Assembly: GCA_026929865.2 (NCBI GenBank)
Contig: CM049404.1
Span: 4,032,001 to 4,096,000 of the forward strand
From: Hyperoplus lanceolatus
Taxonomy: Eukaryota; Chordata; Actinopteri; Uranoscopiformes; Ammodytidae
Length of the DNA stretch: 64,000 nt
Reading direction: 5' to 3'
Below the pieces are notes generated by a model, which made no database searches, was not told where the DNA came from, and saw only the letters and a list, made by a program, of their open reading frames with translations. The translations under genes were made by a program, and so were the position numbers. The stretch's first letter is position 1. Every line of letters starts with the position of its first letter. This document shows, piece by piece, positions 48,046 through 59,122 of the stretch.

Positions 48046-48275
48046 CCCTGCGTTCCAATCCCAATACTTCCCTTCTATTTAGTATGCCAGAAAAAGATTG
48101 CCCCACTAACTCCAATAGCATTTTGGAGTATTCGTCTTCATTCTCGACATTTCTCGACATAATGAAAAAAAAACTTCCTTATCTGATTTTTTCTCTCTCC
48201 TGTGGCCCTAAAACTCTTCTGTACTTTAGTATGTAGTGTAGTAAAAATAAAAAGTATGTGATTTGGAACGCAGGG
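48046..48275. mobile_element. Family A MITE, copy 4
   Basis: Ends CCCTGCGTTCCAATCCCAA and ATTTGGAACGCAGGG with ACT on both sides (48043-48045, 48276-48278). Opposite orientation to copy 2, with an internal deletion relative to it. Confidence 0.85.
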
Positions 48276-48278
48276 ACT

Positions 48279-49927
48279 GACTTAAAATAAAGGGCAATTG
48301 CCGCAAATGCTAAAACAGACAAGCAAAATCACCATCAAACTAATTTGATCAAGGGGGGGGGGGTGATCAGAAACGTGTGTGTGCCTGAAATTCCTGCATC
48401 ACAGTGTTGGCACAGTTTTTTTCTGAAGTTGTGCTCTAACAACTCTAAAATTCACAAACACTGTTCACTCTGTAAATGTTTGAATGAGTTTGGGGTAGAG
48501 GTTTATGTGATGTGGTAACCGTCCCAGTGGCCCCTTCCATCAAAGGCAAAGGCCTGAATTAGTCAAGTACACTCAGAATGATGATTCATTCATAAATCAT
48601 CAAAGTTGTCCCTGCATGTGAAAATATGAGGGTGAACACTTTGGTAAACAACAGACTGTTATTGTAAACTAGGCCATATTCTGTAAAAATAAGAATCATT
48701 TCTCATACAATTCCACTGGCCACCCAAGTGTGCAGGGTAAGACTACATGTGTTTTTTTCTTTTGGGGGGGAAGGGGGTGTTTCATAATGTATGTAGTTAC
48801 TGGAAATAAATGCAGCTCCACCTTAAGAGCATCGGACAGATACTGTACCACTGTGAGTCCTGCCCTTAGTGAGAGATATATTAGCATCACAAAGAGCTAA
48901 CGGCTAATTCACTATTAAAAAAGTCTTACATTATTGATGCATTTTCTTGTATCGGCATCTGTGCACGATGCCTCTAATTATTTCATAAAGTTTTGACTTT
49001 TTGAAGGTTTTTACTGCAAGGAGAATTATTTCTGGTGTTCATCCGCTTCTCAGAAAGAAGAGTGTCTTCATATCACGTCTGTTTGCTTACGGAAACATCT
49101 AATATTAATGTAGCAATACAAAATAAAGCAATAAAAAAATGATTTCTTCTCCCTCCTCCATATGTATTTTGCCGGTTGCATCAACATACTTTTTTTTATT
49201 TTTTTTATTATCATTTTCTGTTGTTTACAGTGTTTCTTTGCAACCAAGCGTACCTTATGCATTACATCTGTTCCAAAGCTTTACACTACAAACAGAATGG
49301 CGCCTCTGTTGTCGTGCGTCTGTGCTATTTGCAGGCTAAAGGATATCCTTAGGTACCAGGTAACAAGGCCCACAGACACACTGCTAAATGAGTCCAATTG
49401 GGAGTTCATTAACAGCAATCTAACGCAGAAAATTCAATTCATGGTCCCACGCAGTCCTCGGTTAAGAGATTTCCCTCACTCAACTATAGAACAAAAAAAG
49501 CTTGCTTGTGGTTGACAGCAAAGGAAACGTGTGCTTTAAAGCTGTTTACTGTAAGTATCACCAGTATTTTTAGCTGCCTTAAAAGGGAAATTTCAATAAC
49601 TATTCAAAACTGTCCACCAGAACTGCATTGCCATCTCTTTTTGAATATGGTATCCAGAAGTCAGCTTTCCCCCATGTGAGACGAATCACAATAACCCATA
49701 TCTGTTAGAAATGTTCTCTATATCATGCACTGTTGAACTGCAACTACCGCACTGTTCCCTCAGTTTACCTTACCTTGTGATTCTGTGTAGGAAGGATTAG
49801 CGGCCGAGATGAAGGGGGCCGAGAGCGCGGAGGTCCACAGGGAGAAGCAATGTGCCGCTTTACGCCTTTTCCCGGGCCTCATTACAACACAGTCCGCAGA
49901 CACACATACAGTAGAGGCTGGGGATGC
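48279..49927. other. Unassigned interval
   Basis: Repeat-poor stretches at 49330-49520 and 49780-49900 are possible conserved non-coding sequence. G9 runs lie near 48353 and 48762. No gene recognised. Confidence 0.35.
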
Positions 49928-50130
49928 TTACAGACCAGTCTGGATTTTTCTTAAATCTGAAATTTGAAAATGCTCTACATGACAATATTTCTATTTAGAA
50001 TTTGGTAGAAATGTTGTCAGTAGTTTATATTATAACATCAACATGTCCATTTTGCTCAAACATATGCCTTCAAAGAGTAAAACTAGAGATACTGAACATT
50101 TGGATTGGTCTCCAATTTTTTCCGGAGTTG
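49928..50130. mobile_element. Tc1-type MITE, degraded copy
   Basis: Aligns with the complement of 52228-52462 (GAATTTGGTAGAAATGTTGTC, AAAGAGTAAAACTAGAGA). Part of the left terminus is deleted. The right end reads TTTTTTCCGGAGTTG before TA. Confidence 0.7.
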
Positions 50131-50253
50131 TATTAAGGCTGATCACTTTTGCACAAGCGCATAATCCCTGTAGGTACATTTATGACATGAAACTGCATAG
50201 TGTAGCATTTATTTGGCAGGGTCAACTTTGATGGCAGGGTCACTTACTATTAA

Positions 50254-50480
50254 AGTGGCTATGAGGAACTTTCAGTGTGTGCGGCCCCTTTGGACAAAAC
50301 ATGTTTTTAGTGTTTTTACGATGCCAGCTGGTCAGCTAACCAAACAAAGGCATCAAGAAAAAACAGTATAAAAATAGCATTCTTTGCACTGATCGTTTGC
50401 TGTTACATGTCATTTATGATCATCATAGAGGACAAATGAGACAGTTTTGGAAAATATGTTTAAAGTTCCTCGCAGCTACT
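50254..50480. mobile_element. TTAA MITE (AGTGGCTATGAGGAACTTT ends)
   Basis: TTAA at 50250-50253 and 50481-50484. Inverted ends AGTGGCTATGAGGAACTTT and AAAGTTCCTCGCAGCTACT. A 227-bp element without coding content. Confidence 0.8.
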
Positions 50481-50528
50481 TTAAAGACTTGTGACTAGAA
50501 AAGATTAATTTTCCAGAGTTGTAAAATC

Positions 50529-51294
50529 TGAGCCTGATCCTACCAGACCATCATGCTTCATTTCATTTGTACAGAAGGTTTGGAATTGCTCAATTGACAA
50601 ACGTAAACTCACTTGAAGGCAGGTGTCTGTTGAAGTTTAAACCAATTGGATCTGCCCAGTGCCACTCTGGATCTGCCAACCAATAGCATACCGTTTGGTG
50701 CTCCGGCTTCTGACTACAACTGAAACTGCCGCACTTCATTTTTCTCAGCCACTCACTCTGTTTGCTGATTGGACAGGTACAAATCTATCCTGAGAAAGCC
50801 CTCGAATATACCGCAAACCCAGGTTGCGTTCCGAATCGCATACTTTCTACTATATACTATGTAGAAAAAAGATTTAGGATGTCCCGATTCTTGTGGCCAG
50901 ATTTAGGATGGTTAGAAGTACCCGGATGTCCTACTTCATGCAGCCAAGATTGTTAGTGTTGAAAAGTGCATCCTATTTGGGCTATTCTGACCCACAATCC
51001 AGTGCGCACGTGAAGTGACGTCACATCGACGAAGACTCCATATGAAAACAAATGGGGATGCGACGGATATAAAAGCAAGAGGCAAGATCAAGGCCCAATG
51101 TTATGATGAAATAAGAGAGTAAAGTATGTCCCAATAGTATGCCTACTGCATCCTAACTAGATTCTTTTTATCGTCGGATGTAGTATGTAGAATAGAAAAA
51201 AGAAAGAGTATGCGATTCGCAACGCAACCCCAGACTGTCTACTGAAGGGAAATGAAAATTGAACTGAAGTAAGTAGGCGGGCGGTGCCAGGCTA
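50529..51294. mobile_element. hAT-like element, copy 2, split by MITE B4
   Basis: Exact 8-bp duplications GTAAAATC (50521-50528, 51295-51302), as expected for hAT. Ends TGAGCCTGATCC and GGTGCCAGGCTA. Inverted relative to copy 1 at 1176-1747. Lacks the family G MITE present in copy 1 and carries a B MITE that copy 1 lacks. Confidence 0.8.
50822..51229. mobile_element. Family B MITE, copy 4
   Basis: Ends GGTTGCGTTCCGAATCGCAT and complement, with CCA on both sides (50819-50821, 51230-51232). Copy 1 of the host element shows the uninterrupted site CCCCAGACTG. Inverted relative to copy 1 of family B. Intact E-box CACGTG (51007-51012) and CRE TGACGTCA (51016-51023). Confidence 0.9.
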
Positions 51295-51302
51295 GTAAAA
51301 TC

Positions 51303-52225
51303 CTCCCTATTGGCTTTACACAGCTATGCAGTATTCATCTCATCTCATACGCCTCCAAACTCACTGATCTGTCATTTAAACTGGCCACGGCCTTCCTAGG
51401 TCTTATTTCACCATCATCAACAGTATCTGAAATAGCGTGCATACAACATTTTGGTCTGAACAGCTCCCCCACCCCCATTGATTCAAACTAAGTTATAGCA
51501 TTACTTTTAGCTTCAATAACAATATCAACGTAATGAATGTTAGAAATCCCTAAAACACGCTACATGAAAACACATTTATTTTAAGGGCTTCCAACAGTCA
51601 GTGAAATGACACTATCGATTTGAGAGAGACACCAACAATGTCTGGCTGATGTGGCGACATGCCTTTGAATAAAAGTTGTATTACGGTATAAGTCAGCAAA
51701 CTCATATCTTAGCATAACTCCAGCCCACACACTTGCTCACTTACTTTCAGACAGTCAGTATGAAATGTGGGGGCACATTATAATGACAGCAATAAACAGG
51801 CATACCTCAGTCTAGCTCCAACATCACCAGTTTTTCCAGCTCATTATTTAGCATAGCAAGGGGACTATCTCTTCCACTGGCTCACATGCTCGCCGCTGAC
51901 TTAATTGCCTCGTAATACGTGTGTAATGAGTTTTTGATGTTCATCACTGTATGTCTTGGGAATTTTGAAGTATCGTTCTACAGGAATTTTAGGCATGACA
52001 AATGAGGTGATTGTGTTTTTGTTTCGGGGGTGTGATAAACCATCGTTTTTACCTTGCCAATTCAACCTCCATTTTGGGGCCAGCGGTTGAGTCTCTGTAT
52101 TCTTGGCTTTACAAAGTTTGATACTCCTGTAACTGATACTACAATTTGCATGACTTGACTTTTAAACCTTAAAATATAATCTTCTGCTGTTGAGGTTTTT
52201 AGCTACTTTATAAACAATTGGAAAA
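51303..52225. other. Intergenic, nothing recognised
   Basis: No element ends or coding motif seen. Confidence 0.4.
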
Positions 52226-52227
52226 TA

Positions 52228-52462
52228 CAGCTCGGGAAAAAATTAAGAGACCACTCCAAATGTTTAGTTTCTCTAGTTTTACTCTTTAGAGGCATATGTT
52301 TAAGTAAAATGAAAATTTTGATTTAACAATAGATACTCCTGACAACATTTCTACCAAATTCACGATAAAAAATATTGTCATATAGAGCATTTTCAATGAG
52401 TAATGGTAGAGATGAAGATTGAAGAAAAATCCAGACTGGTCTCTTAATTTTTTCTGGGGCTG
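52228..52462. mobile_element. Tc1-type MITE (CAGCTCGGGAAAAAATTAAG ends)
   Basis: TA-flanked (52226-52227, 52463-52464). Ends CAGCTCGGGAAAAAATTAAG and CTTAATTTTTTCTGGGGCTG, with GAGACCA/TGGTCTC continuing inward. It resembles the terminus of fish Tc1 elements reduced to 235 bp. Confidence 0.85.
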
Positions 52463-52464
52463 TA

Positions 52465-54690
52465 TATTCAGGACTCAACTAAAGGCCGTGAAAATGCCAG
52501 TTTCTTTGTAAAGCCACAATAAAGTAATTCAAAGTAACCAATTTTATAATCATTTAACACGTTGTTTAACCATATCAATTTTCTCAAGGATCAAGATCAT
52601 GATGAATAAATGCCCCCCAGCTGAGGGGGGATAATTCTGAAAAGACTGAGTAGTAGTAATGCATCTCTTTAACATAGCCAGTTGATTCAATGAGATCATA
52701 AAAAAGAATTACAGCTGGCGCGCAATCAGATGCCGGCAGAGTCCTATCGGGATCCAATCAGTGGCTCAATGAGACTCAATTAGGATTGAAGCGAAGGAGA
52801 GAGAAACTCAGCTTATGTCATGGACGTTATAACCTGTGGAGCTCATCATTGAAAAGGTTGACTCACCAAAACTGCTAAAGTCTGAAAGATATTCATTAAG
52901 TTGACTGTCTAGTTAGCCTGCTATCGGTGTATGAATGTGTGTGTGAATGGTCACGTGTAAATGGGAACAAGTCTCCCTTGCAAAAGAGTCTTTGGTCTCA
53001 TAGCTGTATGAATAAAGGTTAAAAAAAAATTAAGAGAAAAGGTTCAATGGAAAACATTGGTGTTTCGGATGTGGAAAATAAAAATTTCTAATTACATATC
53101 TTACTTGATAACTTCAAAGCTGCATCAGAATGTTGTGTGCTGACTGTTACAGGTAATATGTGACACATGACAAATCATGCTTTTTAGTAAACTTACTTCA
53201 TTGCTTTTTAATATGAACAGGGTTGGTGAAACAGACATACAGTAAATTCACACCACGATATACTGTATGTGCACAAGGTGCAACCTGACTAGTACAAACT
53301 CAATACAACAAAACCTGAACATTTTCTACCCATGAGTTCCTGTTCATAAATGGTGCTGGATCTTATACTCATGTCATGTATACTTATTAGTACCTGCTGA
53401 AAGTCAATGAGTGCATACTGTACAGCAAGCTTTTATAGAGTGATAGATTTAGTGCACTACAACAAGTGTCATGGAGTCAAAACTGTACAATTCTTTCCAC
53501 ATGCATTTTTTTACTTTGAGGTTTTTGAAGTATTTCCTAAACAATGGAGATGCCATCTATATGCCTATACTAGCTACATGAACATAGTCTTCTACTTAAT
53601 AAAATATATATACCCCATAATAGAAACCAATACTTTGTTTTACTGGCTTTTCACCTTGTGACATCATATGGGGAAAGACAATCTGAACATGGTGTTTGAA
53701 CTCAGGTTTTCAGGAAGGTAGAAGTGAAGTTGTTTTAATATTCTTATGGAGTCTTCAGTCACGTCGGGGGACCCATATTAAAGTTGAATAACCATGAGTG
53801 CAAAGTGCTTTTGCATAATGGGTGACCTTTAAAATTCCTTCACGTGATTTTAAGGGCAATTATTTGTTGTAGGGCAGCGAGTCATAATGATATCTGAGAT
53901 AGATGTCTGCCTTTGTGTCTTGGCTTTACAGTGACATTACTCTCTCTACAACCCTGCAGTGCTCTAACATACTAATTAAGCCTTTAGGGACTTTACCATT
54001 TTTATTCATGTGGGTAATCCTCTATATCCTCTGTATGAATGCCATTAGTTTTCAAACTCCAAATCTGATTGATTTAAATCTCATAATTTATGCTTTCATT
54101 TACAGTTTGGTTACTTTTTCAGCCAGTTGATTAAAAAGAACACCTGCTGTCCCCTTTGACAAAAACTAGTGTGCTGGACTTATTAGACATCAGGGATTTC
54201 TTGAGGGGGAATTTGTTAATTTCCGACAACATCTGTCATCTTTCTGATTCAATTGCTCATCCGTCGGCGTGGCTGGAGGGGTATTGCAGGAAATGTCCAC
54301 TGTGAGATGATTGTGATTCTAAAAGTGCACCGCTTCTTTGAATATCAGCCAAGTGGGTTGCCTGCAAGGTAGACAAGACTTTCTCAATTGGAAGGAAGAG
54401 TACATATGACATCTGTGGATGGATTAAAGAGTCTTTTTCTTTTTTTTCTTTCACCAAGTGGCCAGAGAAAGAGCAGCGTAGATGTATCTCTAAAGGAACG
54501 TGTGCCGGGGAATACTCCAGCACGACCGCAGTTGTCATCAGTTTTCCCATTTGGGGGGAATGAAAAAAAAGTTAACGTCATTTTATCTGACAGAGAGAAA
54601 TCCATGGCTGCACTGCTAAAACCTAGGCTCTGGAGATATGGATTAACCTACCTATAATCCCCTTTGCACACAAGCTTTCTTTCTTTCAAA
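52465..54690. other. Unassigned interval
   Basis: 52640-52870 is repeat-poor with mixed composition, a possible conserved element. The rest is AT-rich. Hydrophobic frames at 53407-53661 and 53903-54130 reflect AT-rich codons, not domains. Confidence 0.35.
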
Positions 54691-54692
54691 GG

Positions 54693-55925
54693 TTTTTTTT
54701 ATTGAGAAACAGTTGCAAAACAGTTGCAGCACAATGAAATACAATTTTTTTTCCCCTTTTTTAACCCCGCACACACCCCACCCACCTCACCCTCACACCA
54801 ACCACACACAATCCGAAACAAAACACTTCAAAGAAACAAAAACAAACAATCAACATGAAACAAAAAACATAAAGAAATAAAATTTAATTGAATAAAGGAG
54901 GGGAGGGGGTAGCTACTCTTCTATTGTTGTCGTTGTTTTTTTAAAATAATTTAGGAAGGGGCGCCAAATTCTGTCAAATTTATTCTCAGATCCCTGGGTA
55001 GTGTAACATATCTTCTCTAGATTCATGCATGACATAATGTCTCTAATCCAATGTGAGTGGGAAGGAGGAGCAGGATCTTTCCACTTGAGTAAGAAAACCC
55101 TACGAGCAAGTAATGAAGTAAAGGCCAGTACCTTCAGCTTCACTTAAGGCAAGCCCGGATTTGGAGCAATGCCAAAAATTGCAGTGAAAGGGTTTGGCTC
55201 AATTTGATGCTGAAGTACTTTGTCATTTTAGAAATTGTTTGAAAAACTGATGTCCAGAACTCAGTCAAGGTGGGACACAACCAGTACATGTGAAAGAGTG
55301 ATGCCGGTGCGCTCTTACAGCTATCACAGGTCGGGTCTACATCGGGGAACATACGAGCTAATTTAGTTTTAGATATGTGGATACGATGTACTACTTTAAA
55401 TTGCACAAGAGCATGTCGGGCGCACATGGAGGTAGAGTGTATCCAATCCAGGACTGAATCCCACATGTGATCTGTGAAGGCAGAACCTAGGTCCTGCTCC
55501 CACAGGGTTCTTATAGCTGCTAAAGAGGGGCTATGCAACTTTGATATGAGGTTGAAAAACACAGAAACTGAGCCTTTTAATGTGGGGTTTACAGAAAGAA
55601 ACAAATCGACATGATTGGCTGGCGGTTTATAAGGGAATTGGGGAATTAACTTCTGCGTAAAATGCCTGATTTGCAGAAATCGGAAAAAATTAGTCTTTTC
55701 GATATCAAAATGTTTTGTCAATTGAGAAAAACTAGCAAATAGATCATTAATAAATAAATCATTGATGCATTTTAAAAAATTCTGCATTCCCAAATTCTTC
55801 CTAAATTGGGTCCAGATTCGAAGGGAGTGCTTAATCACGGGACTACTGTTGGGAATAGCCGAAGAGAGTGGAAGTGTGGCGCTTAAGAGGGCAGCAAGGG
55901 GTCTTTCTGCAATGGATCAAATTTT
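54693..55925 (-). mobile_element. L1-like LINE, 5'-truncated
   Basis: The 3' portion of a non-LTR retrotransposon on the minus strand. It has the C-terminal part of ORF2 (54913-55920), then a 3' UTR of about 220 bp ending CAATAAAAAAAACC. The 5' end stops abruptly near 55925, where an unrelated plus-strand element begins. No target duplication found. Confidence 0.75.
54913..55920 (-). pseudogene. L1-like ORF2 C-terminal fragment
   Basis: The longest frame (55140-55838, 232 codons) reads through KHSLRIWTQFRKNLG and ends in a zinc-knuckle-like C-x2-C-x8-H-x4-C (C171, C174, H183, C188) followed by WLCPTLTEFW, typical of fish L1/Tx1-type ORF2 C-termini. Similarity continues upstream to about 55920 (SIAERPLAA..). 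Downstream a frameshift near 55165 and a TAA at about 55145 separate it from the last segment (54913-55143: LLARRVFLLKWKDPAPPS, RDIMSCMNLEKI). The catalytic RT core and endonuclease are absent, so it is inactive. Confidence 0.8.
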
Positions 55926-57143
55926 CTCAACGAGAAAAGGGGGCACAGGAGAATCCTCCTGTCCTGATGGAACCTTTGTGGCTGGATACACCTGGGACGC
56001 GTGGGGGAGTTGAAACCCGATGTTCCTGGCAATACTTTCCATTGAGGACGTCGAAGATATCTACGTGATTGGGCTTATGGAAACAGGGTTCCTGCTGTTT
56101 GGAGTTGGCGGGTTCCTGTTCTACCGCAACGTTAATAAGGCGTTGGCAGCACATCAGGCCATTGATAAGCTGCCCGTCTTCGAGGGCTTGTGCCGGGTTG
56201 TCAATGCACAGACTCAAGCATGAAGCGAGGTGAATCGCAAGCTGGAAGTGATTACCGGACTTTCTCGCAAGGTGGATGAAATCTGGGGTGGCATGGGCAG
56301 ACCGTAGGCGCTTGAAGAAGGCCACTGGATTTCGGCTATTTCGATTACAAACCAGTGACTCTAAGACAGGCTGCACATTCCAGCGCCTAGTCTCACTCGC
56401 AAAACAAATTTGCAATCTCTCAATTCGGCTCCCTGCACCGACCTTGGTAGGTGCTATCTCTTCTCTCTCCGGGATGTTTATGCAGAAAGACACTCTACCC
56501 CCTTCCCTCCCATCACCTACTCTCCCGTGATCTCTATCTCTGGCTGGGCCTCGAGGTCGTCTCCATGGAATCCCTTATAACACCTGGCGCATGAAGACTC
56601 CCGTTATGTCTGGACAGATTTAGATAAACGGAACACACATACACACGTAGACACATAGCACACATGCCCCTGACCACTCAAGCCTTCTTGAATCCGCACC
56701 CCCTCCCTCCCTTGTTGCAGACCGGATGCTGCGGGCGGGGCGCACTTGTCGGCTGCGTACGCCCCCTGGTGCCTGGGCTGTGACAACTACCTTTCCATAA
56801 ACCCTTAACCCGTTCCTTTAATGTGCAATGTCTACGAGTGTTATTGTTTGTGGTGTTTATCATGTTGCTTATTGTGCTAAGGTGGTTTTTCACTGATCAC
56901 ACACTGCGCTCCCATAAGGAACGTAGTTCGAGATTTTTTTTAACCTGTCTTTCCCTGTTGTCCTCTTTTTCCTTCTAAGAACTAAGAGCGCGGCGTATGC
57001 TAGACGAACCTACAGTTACACTCTCTCCTGTCCACCCATGTTATTGTCACTGTCTTCTATGTTTCTTGGTGGGGTGTGAACTGAAATTAAATTTCGTTGT
57101 TCTGTAATGGTGCAATGACAAATAAATCTGATTCTGATTCAGA
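55926..57143 (+). mobile_element. Non-LTR retroposon 3' part with TGATTC tail
   Basis: Ends AAATTTCGTTGTTCTGTAAT, GCAATGACAAATAAA and tandem TCTGAT units, the 3' terminus style of fish L2/CR1/Rex-type LINEs. Upstream 3' UTR is GC-mixed. A broken reading frame of unknown identity occupies 55930-56310. No RT motif seen. The 5' boundary coincides with the start of the minus-strand L1, so the two lie head to head. Confidence 0.55.
55930..56310 (+). pseudogene. Unrecognised frame: TM segment plus helical tail
   Basis: One frame stays open across about 125 codons, broken only by TGA at 56011 and 56221 and TAG at 56305. It includes EDVEDIYVIGLMETG, a hydrophobic stretch GFLLFGVGGFLFY that could cross a membrane once, then charged, probably helical sequence (NKALAAHQAIDKLPVFEGL; NRKLEVITGLSRKVDEIW). 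Codons favour C/G at third positions (CTG, TTC, GTC, AAG) unlike flanking chance frames. I do not recognise a family. It may be an accessory protein of the retroposon or a captured gene fragment. The opposite strand carries a 188-codon frame that I read as a shadow. Confidence 0.35.
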
Positions 57144-57218
57144 TAGAGACAATGGGCTAATAGCGCTGGACTCCATTGTTACCCAGACTGGGGCTGAGTC
57201 GTCAAGGTGAAAATGCAC

Positions 57219-57535
57219 CCAATACGTTTCAGCAAGATAATGCAAGGCCCCATGTTGCAAGGATCTGTACACAATTCTTGGAAGCTGAAAATGTCCCAGT
57301 TCTTGCATGGCCAGCATACTCACCGGACATGTCACCCATTGAGCATGTTTGGGATGTGCTTGACCGGCGTATACGACAGCGTGCACCACTTCCCACTAAT
57401 ATCCAGCAACTTTGCAGAGCCATTGAAGAGGAGTGGACCAACATTCCACAGGCCACAATTGACAATCTGATAAACTCTATGCGAAGAAGATGTGTTGCAC
57501 TGCATGAGGCAAATGGTGGTCACACCAGATACTGA
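57219..57535 (+). pseudogene. Tc1-like transposase, C-terminal half
   Basis: Intact frame from about 57219 to the natural stop after EANGGHTRY. It contains FQQDNARPH with the second catalytic Asp and, 34 residues later, the Glu of SPDMSPIEHVWD, the DD34E spacing of Tc1 transposases. An ATG at 57176 lies in non-homologous sequence and is not a real start. First Asp and DNA-binding domain are on the other strand at 57783-58352. The frame has no stop or frameshift in this half, so it is relatively young. Confidence 0.9.
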
Positions 57536-57577
57536 CTGGTTCTGAGTCCCCAGACCCCCAATAAAGCAAAAAAAATG

Positions 57578-57848
57578 CACATTTCAGAGTGGCCTTTTAT
57601 TGTGGACACTCTAAGGCACACCTGTGCACTAATCATGATGTCAGATCAGCATCTTGATGTGGCACACCTGTGAGGTGGGATGGATTATCTCAGCAAAGCA
57701 GAAGTGCTCACTATCACACATTAAGACGGATTTGTGAACAATGTTTGAGAGAAATGGTAATATTGTGTATCTGGAATGAATTTTAGATCTTTAAGTCCAT
57801 CTCATGAAAAATGGGAGCAAAAACAAAAGTGTTGCGTTTATATTTTTC
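57578..57848 (+). repeat. Tc1 terminal repeat, first direct copy
   Basis: Near-identical to 58358-58629, offset about 780 bp. Includes TTTATTGTGGACACTCTAAG and AATCATGATGTCAGATCAGC. Confidence 0.9.
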
Positions 57849-58352
57849 AGCAAAGCGCTCACCCACACGACGCCACACACGCTGTCTGCCATCTGCCCTG
57901 AACAATGTAAACCGAGATTCATCCGTGAAGAGAACACCTCTCCAACGTGCCAGACGCCATCGAATGTGAGCATTTGCCCACTTAAGTCTGTTACAGCGAC
58001 AAGCATGCAGTTGAGCTTCCCTGAGACGGTTTCTGACAGTTTGTGCAGAAAGTGTTTGGTTATGCAAACCAATTGTTTCAGCAGCTGTCTCAGTGGCTGG
58101 TCTCAGACGATCTTGGAGGTGAACCTGCTGGATGTGGAGGTCCTGGGCTGGTGTGGTTACACGTGGTCTGCGGTAGTGAGGCCGGTTGGATGTACTGCCA
58201 TATTTTCTGAATAGCCTTTGGAGACGGCTTATGGTGGAGAAATGAACATTCAATGCACAAGCAACAGATCTGGTTGACATTCCTGCTGTCAACATGCCAA
58301 TTGCACGCTCCCTCAATGCTTGTGGCATCTGTGGCATTTTGCTGTGAGACAA
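57783..58352 (-). pseudogene. Tc1-like transposase, N-terminal half
   Basis: Starts at a family-typical Met-Ser-His. Two helix-turn-helix regions (residues about 10-50 and 66-112) are separated by the basic linker RRPRVTTP (61-68). A small deletion follows residue 118. VLFTDESRF holds the first catalytic Asp (D144), then WRRVGERFAEK. From about residue 171 the frame reads into terminal-repeat sequence (about 57839 downward), so the natural protein ends there. It would bind transposon ends at most; catalysis is impossible without the other half. Confidence 0.9.
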
Positions 58353-58357
58353 AACTT

Positions 58358-58629
58358 CACATTTCAGGGTGGCCTTTTATTGTGGACAGTCTAAGGCACA
58401 CCTGTGCACTAATCATGATGTCAGATCAGCATCTTGATGTGGCACACCTGTGAGCTGGGATGGATTATCTCAGCAAAGCAGAAGTGCTCACTATCACACA
58501 TTTAGACAGATTTGTGAACAATGTTTGAGAGAAATGGTAATATTGTGTATCTGGAATGAATTTTAGATCTTTAAGTCCATCTCATGAAAAATGGGAGCAA
58601 AAAACAAAAGTGTTACGTTTATATTTTTG
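58358..58629 (+). repeat. Tc1 terminal repeat, second direct copy
   Basis: Twin of 57578-57848, with a handful of substitutions and a one-base A insertion. Ends at the outer TA. Confidence 0.9.
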
Positions 58630-58636
58630 TTGAGTA

Positions 58637-59122
58637 TTAACAGTGAGGTAATGCTTAGTAAATGCTTATTACACCTCAATTAAGCATTTACTAACAGTTA
58701 ATTCATGTACCCTTATTGTAAAGTGTTAACTATCTATTAAAATGACTGCCTGATAGTTCTGATCCATTACATGTTTTTACTGGATTAAGAAAATAAAAAA
58801 ATGCATCAGATTCTGGGTTAGGGTTAGCGGACAGTCATGGGGCACTTTTATTGAATTGTATGGGTTTATTTTTGAGTCATTCATTTATGATATATAGGTG
58901 AATGACTGAAAAATAAATTATAAGAATATTAAGATGTTGCAAACAATTCTGATTGGACTGGGGCAGATAAGAGCATTGTTTATTGCATCGGTATCAACTA
59001 AAATAAAGTTGATCAAAATCCAATTGTTTCTTCACTGAACGGTGTTTTGTCCACCTCAGCCTGCAAGGTGCTGCATCTCTGCACACCTTTACGACAGCCT
59101 ACACTTTGAACTGTATTCTCTA
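58637..59122. other. Intergenic, nothing recognised
   Basis: AT-rich sequence between two elements. Confidence 0.4.

Larger units (their letters stand above)
57219..58634. mobile_element. Rearranged Tc1-like element, halves inverted
   Basis: A C-terminal transposase half plus terminal repeat on the plus strand (57219-57850) is joined to an N-terminal half plus terminal repeat on the minus strand (57851-58634). As a result both terminal repeats point the same way and appear as a direct repeat (57578-57848 and 58358-58629). The outer end GTTTATATTTTTGTTGAG is followed by TA (58635-58636). The left edge lies in LINE-like sequence with no terminus. About 40 codons of the transposase centre are missing at the junction. 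Confidence 0.85.

Noticed and set aside
55927-56493. 188-codon minus-strand frame
   Set aside because: No domain, Cys-rich odd composition, and the plus strand of the same region has coding-like codon use. Read as a shadow.
57176-57218. ATG at 57176 as transposase start
   Set aside because: The first ~14 codons have no Tc1 similarity. Homology begins near 57219, so this is a truncated C-terminal half.
57783-58352. 189-codon frame as an intact gene
   Set aside because: Only the N-terminal half of a Tc1 transposase, ending in terminal-repeat readthrough. The second and third catalytic residues are on the other strand.
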